From: Raphanus sativus
Lineage: Eukaryota > Streptophyta > Magnoliopsida > Brassicales > Brassicaceae
Direction of reading: 5' to 3'
NCBI RefSeq assembly: GCF_000801105.2
Contig: NC_079519.1
Location: forward strand, 13,204,668 to 13,268,667
Length of the DNA stretch: 64,000 bases
Shown piece after piece: positions 59,018 to 64,000 of this stretch; position 1 is the stretch's first letter, and every line of letters begins with the position of its first letter. The position numbers and the translations under genes are program-made. The notes beneath the pieces are model-generated. The model did not search any database. It was given only the letters and a program-made list of their open reading frames with translations, and was not told the DNA's origin.

Positions 59018-59220
59018 TCAAACTTTTATTTTAAACATAATCATACACGAACTTTAGCTAGGCTCCGTTTCTTTTATTCCCTTTTATCTTTTAGTTAAAG
59101 TTCAGTCATTTGTTCCAGTTTTAAAGTAAGATGCTTTTTTTAGGAACCTCTCTTCCTTATTTCAAATTTTCTTTGCTGGTAGGAGTTGATACTCCAACCG
59201 TTTGTTTCTTGTTTCTATAA
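59018..59220. other. 3' region of the F-box gene
   Basis: Short AT-rich interval, presumably the 3' UTR, ending at the second Helitron start. Confidence 0.5.
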
Positions 59221-62200
59221 TCTATTACACTACTAAAAGGGGATATGAAGCTCTATGAGAGCATCCACCTCATTTACTAAAATCGACCAATAAGGTTGCA
59301 GATAAACTGCCATGTCAGACAGTGGAGGTAAACTGGGCTTCGACTTCTGATTCGCGAATTGGGCTGTTAAGCCTATGTCACCTTTTTTTTCTTTTGTTCT
59401 GCAGCCCATTCGTGATCATGTCGACTTCTCCACATGCGCCGCTTTGCAAACCTAAACTCACAATCTCGATGGTGAATCCTTTCAGCTTCCTTCTCTTCTT
59501 CGTGACTCTTTCGAACAATCAATACTCAGCCCACTCCTTTCACTCTCTTTAGTGGAATCTCTTCGATTTCTCACTCTTGGCTCTTTGGAGCGTTTCGTAT
59601 TGTTTGCTTCGCCATCCTATATAAATCTATCATTTGGTTTTACATTTCCTCAAAAAATTGCTCAATCCTCTCCACTGCTCATAGAGATGACGTTATCCGA
59701 CTCAAAGAAAACACCCGGTGACTCCGCCGTCTCCTCCGGTCAGAACAGCTCCGTCGATCGGACCGTCGTCGCTCCCGGCGTGGTGAACTCTGAGAAACGT
59801 GAAGGTGCATTGGTGGCTCCCTCTGCTCCGGTGAAACCAATAGGTCAGAAAACACTCGGCGACTCCGCGGTCTCCTCCGGTCAGAACTGCTCCGTCGATC
59901 AGACCGTCGTCGCTTCCGGCGTGGTGAACTCCGAGAAACGTAAAGGTGCATTGGTGGCTCCCTCTGCTCCGGTGAAACCAATCGGTAACAGTGGTCGCTC
60001 TTCCGGCATCCGTATCGGCGGTAAGGGCAACTCCTATGTCTCTCGCGGCGCTAAGGGAAAAGGTATCGCCTTGGCCAGCGATCAAGAGGTGCTTGCCTTC
60101 AGAGATGCAAAACTTGGCCCCCATGAAGGCGAGGTGCAGTTTCGCCTGATCCACTTCTGGGAGGCCTGGAACACAACGACCAAGGTGCTTATAACGTAGA
60201 GATGCTGCTCATCGATAGAGAGGTATAAATCTAGGCCTTATATACGTTATTGGTTTTTTTTTTTGATGTTTCTGAGATTTGATCTGAGATTTTTTGATGT
60301 TTTTGAGATTTGTTAGCTGGTTATTTTCGAGTTTTACCCTTTAGTGATTAGTTGATGTTCACAAAAGGAGTTGTTGTCTTTTGTGATAAGTTTAAGATTA
60401 TTTGATAGTATAAGTCCAAAATATACAGTTGATTGGAATTTCGAGTTGTTACTAAACAGTAAGCTGGAGTTATTAGTGCCTTTAAGTGATTGAATTATGA
60501 GTTAAGCTATTATTACCACTGTAATTAGATTTCTTGGTTTCCATATCCTGCTATCTATCTTTGTTGTTTTGTCTTATTTAAACCATTATTTTCTTGACAG
60601 GGAACCGCTATCCAGGGCTTTATCGCAGCTGGGAAGATTGAGGCTTACTTGCGACACCTGAGAGCTGGTGGGACTTATCGACTCCACAATTTTTTCGGTC
60701 CCAGAGCAAGCCTAATTACCGTGTAGCTGATCCAGATGTGATGATCAACTTCTCATGGAACTCTGTGCTCTCAGAGCTGGTGGATAGCTCGGACCGTTTC
60801 CCTGTGGATCGGATCCGCACCCATGGGTACGAAGCACTTGATGCTGCTTGTGATATGAAAGGTGATCTATATGGTAAGTCATTTTCTTTTTGTTAACCAC
60901 TGTCTCATATTTCCCAGCAAGCCTTGGGTGTTTTGTTAACCACTATATCGTATTTTAATGCGTAAGATATGGACACGTAACACCTTGTGTTGTTTCTCCC
61001 CAATTGTAGATTACATTGGACACATCAAACTTGTGAATGGGCAGGTTCTCAGTGATGGTCTCTTACTCGATGATCCCAGCATTGCTGCTTCCCGCCGAGT
61101 TGATCTTCATGTTCAGAAACATGAGTAAGTGATTTCTGCCTTAACCAGCTCTCAATTAAGAGCTTCCTGACCACTCGATAATGTTTTGTCCCAGCGAGCC
61201 CGTGTTGAAGCTGTGTCTCTGGGATCAGGCTGCTGCTGAGTTTTGGAAGAAATTTAAAGCATCTGCAGGCGCTGCCCGTGTTATCCTGGTCACTACCTTG
61301 AACCCAAAATGTTACGGAGGTGCGTTTCACTAACTCTTTGATGTTAGGCAGAATTTGGATCATATATTGTTATACCTCCTGTTATTGTGTTCACATCGAC
61401 CGATAGTAATATATGTGGCTTTCTGAGACTTGGCTTTAGAGATTGTACTATGTGTATAGTTATAAGATGCGTATATAACACTTGCACTGGGTAATTGGAT
61501 AACTGAGTAACTGATATACATATATAAAATTTACGTCTTAGGTGATATTACCATAATTTCTTCTTTGAAACGGGTTGGTGCTATGTGTGCAGTCTTATCT
61601 CTGTCCTCCATGACGCCATCTCGTGTGTTTTTGGATGATGATATCCAAGAAACCCGGGACTACCTTAGCTGGTGAGATTGACTGTTCTCAGATATGCAGT
61701 AGTAGTATAGATACACCACCGTTCTGATGTACTGCTTTTCTTAATTTCAGGTTTATCTCGAACCAGGAAGTTGCCAACAGGATCATTGCGGATGTGGTCG
61801 TGAAACCTGAGAATGCGACACTGGGTGAGCTCTTCACATATATGAAGAAGGCGTCTGCTAAGGTACCATATTTACTGTGTACGATAGATTCGTGAGCATA
61901 ATCTATGCTTCATGATGAGATTTTTGAAAATTTTGTAGGTTGCTTGGTTTGAATGCACAGCCACAATTGATGATGTTGTGCATGGAACTAAGTGGTATTA
62001 CATAGGGTGTGGTGAGTGCCATACCAAGGCAACTAGAGGGCCCACAACCCTCATGTGCAAGAAGTGTGGGAAGAGCGAGATTGTTGGCGTGGCTCAGTAA
62101 GTGGCTTCCAACAATAGTTCTAGATGCTCATCGTTTTGAGTGGCTCTAATGTTTTTGTTTTGCAGATACCTGACCAAGCTATCGGTCTATGACAACAAGG

Positions 62201-62648
62201 ATCAAGCTTTCTTGGTCTTACTTGGTGACACTGGTGAAGAGTTGTTTGGGAAGAAGGCTGCAACATTGGTGGAGAACTACTACGAGGTATGTAAAATCGT
62301 TATGATTTAATATTTATAAACGCTGAGCAATCTGCTGGCTAATGTTTCTTATAATGTATTCATATATTGCAGGCGAATGAAGATGCTGGAGAAGATGACA
62401 TTGTTCCAGTTCCACAAGTTATGATTGACACCATTGGACAGACAAGGAAGTTCATTGTGAAGGTGTCAACCCACAACTTAGCTGGGAAGACTCAGACTTT
62501 AACTGTGACAAAGGTGTTACCTCCTGAGGTGTTGGGTGTCCAAGCTGAAGAGGTCGGTGATGAAGGGGATGATCATGCATCTGGGTCGGTGAAAAGGGCT
62601 GCTGATGGAGATGCGTCCGAGGGTGTGAAGCGTGCTAGAAGTGGCTAA
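59221..62648 (+). mobile_element. Helitron-like segment, copy 2, carrying an RPA1-like gene
   Basis: Starts TCTATTACACTACTAAAAGG after an A, like copy 1 at 56401, and continues into the RPA1-like gene. No RepHel helicase and no clear 3' hairpin plus CTRR end were found to the right, so the far boundary is unknown; the end given is that of the gene. Confidence 0.5.
59552..62648 (+). pseudogene. RPA1-like (DUF223 / OB-fold) gene, nine exons, at least two frameshifts
   Basis: Exons by GT/AG borders: 59552-60222, 60601-60873, 61010-61124, 61195-61319, 61593-61671, 61751-61862, 61939-62096, 62166-62286 and 62373-62648. The N-terminal part holds two tandem 47-residue units, then the DUF223 OB fold (AKLGPHEGEVQFRLIHFWEA). 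Middle OB blocks include DYIGHIKLVNGQV and RVILVTTLNPKCYGG. The zinc ribbon C-GEC-HTKATRGPTTLMCKKC in exon 7 and TRKFIVKVSTHNLAGKTQTL in exon 9 match the RPA70 C-terminal DNA-binding domain. The frame breaks at TAG 60197-60199 (exon 1 end) and near 60700 in exon 2, where the conserved sequence resumes in another frame. Replication protein A binds single-stranded DNA; this copy is probably dead unless the breaks are assembly errors. Confidence 0.8.
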
Positions 62649-63633
62649 ATTTGAGTCACAGGCTTATTACTCATTTTATCTTGCTTTATAAGACTATGCT
62701 TTGGGCTTTTTTCTTTTATGGATTTGGTTTTGCATTATTATTACAAACTTGGGTTTTAATATCTACTGATAATAATATCTTTCGAACAATCTTACTCTAT
62801 TACATAAAGTTTGTTAGACATATTAATATGCTTATCTGTATATAGTCTTTAGGTGTCTATAATTGAAATATATATCATAGCATTAGATTTTTCCTTCTCT
62901 TATTACTTTTTCCCTACTCGCCCCTTTTTTTTTGGACCAGAATACAGAGGTGTGAATATGGTCGTAGATCATTTCATATTGATACCTGCCTAATAAGAAT
63001 TTAGGCATTAAAGGTGATTAGGAATTACTACTTTCTAAAACTCGCTACGAATTAAAGTCTAGAATATCCGATTACAACACACTAGGTGATTAGCTACATA
63101 TACTAGGGTTGTTCCACCTAATGCAAGTCATTTCTCTGGAATGCACGCCTGCTACTTCATGTCGATCATAGTGAGTTGTTCACCATGCTTTATTTTTAAA
63201 TTGACCTTCTTATATCAATGTGTGTACGAGCGTTCGTAATACATGTGTGTTGTAATTCTTTTATGGATTGTTACTGATATATATTTTTCTACTTCCTCTT
63301 AGTTATATAAATGTATACATGATTACAGTTTCGATAGACCCAATTTATCTAATGCATTACGTTTGATTTACTTAGCTTTTAGTGTAGAGAGGCTAAAAAG
63401 TCTTTTATATGATAGTCACCATGTCTCGCCAAATTGCAGTATTTACTTTGTGAAACGGATGGAAAACAAAATAAAATCCTCGGAGTATAATTCGTTATTT
63501 ATTGTATTTTGCATATATTTTTTCCCCCTTCGTTTATTGATTGATTTCAACCATCATGATTTCCCCCCCATATCTATAGTTTCTTTCTACATTTTTAGAA
63601 AAAGATTGCAGCTAACTAAAATAATATTTAATA
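62649..63633. other. Intergenic AT-rich region
   Basis: No gene supported. ORFs at 62651-62845 and 63363-63653 are hydrophobic or low-complexity and lack recognisable domains. Confidence 0.5.
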
Positions 63634-64000
63634 GTGATATCCATCGTGGATAGCGTTCCTCAAAGAATCCATGAGCTCAAAGAAGGGAGATCAGTACGTC
63701 CTATAACAGTATGTATGAGGAGTGTTTGGGACATAAAAACACATCAAACGGTTCATGCCAAGATCTCCACCGGCTTCGTTTGTTATGACCACCGTTTAAG
63801 CCCTATACAAAAACATTCACATATACATATATCTTTCCACTTTTTCAACTATTTATTAACAATAATTAGCGAAAACCTTAGTTATTCTGTCTTCAAAAAT
63901 TGTTCATTACCAGGGAAAATTATTAGAAGGTCGGCTCACTAGAAATCGTCCGCCAACTGAGACAAGATACTTACTCGAAGGAGATGTCTACGAGATTTAT
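63634..64000 (+). pseudogene. Second RPA1-like / DUF223-type fragment at the right edge
   Basis: Reads SIVDSVPQRIHELKEGRSVR and VRPITVCMRSVWDIKTHQ, then AKISTGFVCYDHR. After intron-like AT-rich DNA, near 63930-64000, it reads RPPTETRYLLEGDVYEIY in another frame. The 'VWDIKT ... EGDVYEIY' layout matches the first OB fold of DUF223 RPA1-like proteins. It continues past the window, so whether it is intact is unknown. Confidence 0.55.

Overview
This is a nuclear segment from a Brassicaceae plant. The gene set, intron structures, Brassicaceae-type mobile elements and overall AT content all fit. Three ordinary host genes are recognisable and lie in the same relative order as a stretch of Arabidopsis chromosome 5: an AZG2-like purine permease (7350-8945, +), ATG16 (15454-17380, +, five exons) and quinolinate synthase QS/NadA (18005-21000, -, seven exons). 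The genes I recall between AZG2 and ATG16 in Arabidopsis are absent. Transposons and non-coding sequence fill the space, as expected of a fractionated copy in a polyploid-derived genome. The F-box/kelch gene at 57.9-59.0 kb looks intact.

Nearly everything else is mobile DNA. From left to right: a minus-strand Ty1/copia fragment with an LTR and broken gag (1-2450); a Helitron 3' end (2605); a hAT-type MITE (5059-5730); a decayed hAT transposon with its transposase remnant (10513-14485); the three host genes (7-21 kb); a broken DUF4283 / zinc-knuckle gene (21.8-23.75 kb) split by a 741-bp hAT-like MITE; a Tat-type Ty3/gypsy element on the minus strand (23.75-32.89 kb) with two RNase H domains and an antisense, intron-containing ORF on the plus strand; and a 100-N assembly gap (32891-32990).

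Beyond the gap lies an endogenous pararetrovirus locus (Caulimoviridae-like, 33.0 to about 42.9 kb). A minus-strand partial genome (movement protein, coat protein, protease, start of RT) abuts, almost at its tRNA-Met primer site, a plus-strand partial genome (coat protein to RNase H, downstream domain, promoter-like region). The shared parts form an inverted repeat with arms of about 2.6 kb. All viral frames I could examine are broken.

The right third is a nest of DNA transposons (42.9-47.2 kb, with CT microsatellites, a perfect 229-bp hAT MITE and a 27-bp minisatellite), a second copia LTR of the same primer type as the first, an RPA1/DUF223-like pseudogene, a complete young copia element (49511-54709; AAAAT target duplication, 497-bp LTRs differing at six positions by eye, two coding lesions), a truncated CACTA transposon with Transposase_24-like exons, and two copies of a probable Helitron 5' region (56401 and 59221). 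The second copy leads into a nearly full-length RPA1-like gene (59.55-62.65 kb) with nine exons and at least two frameshifts. A third RPA1-like fragment runs off the right edge.

The host genes are independent housekeeping or transport functions: purine uptake, autophagy and NAD synthesis. No new coordinated gene system was found. The most unusual structures are the pararetrovirus inverted repeat, the antisense spliced ORF in the gypsy element, the ATG16 start codon split by an intron, and the copia primer sites that match a tRNA-Ile anticodon arm.
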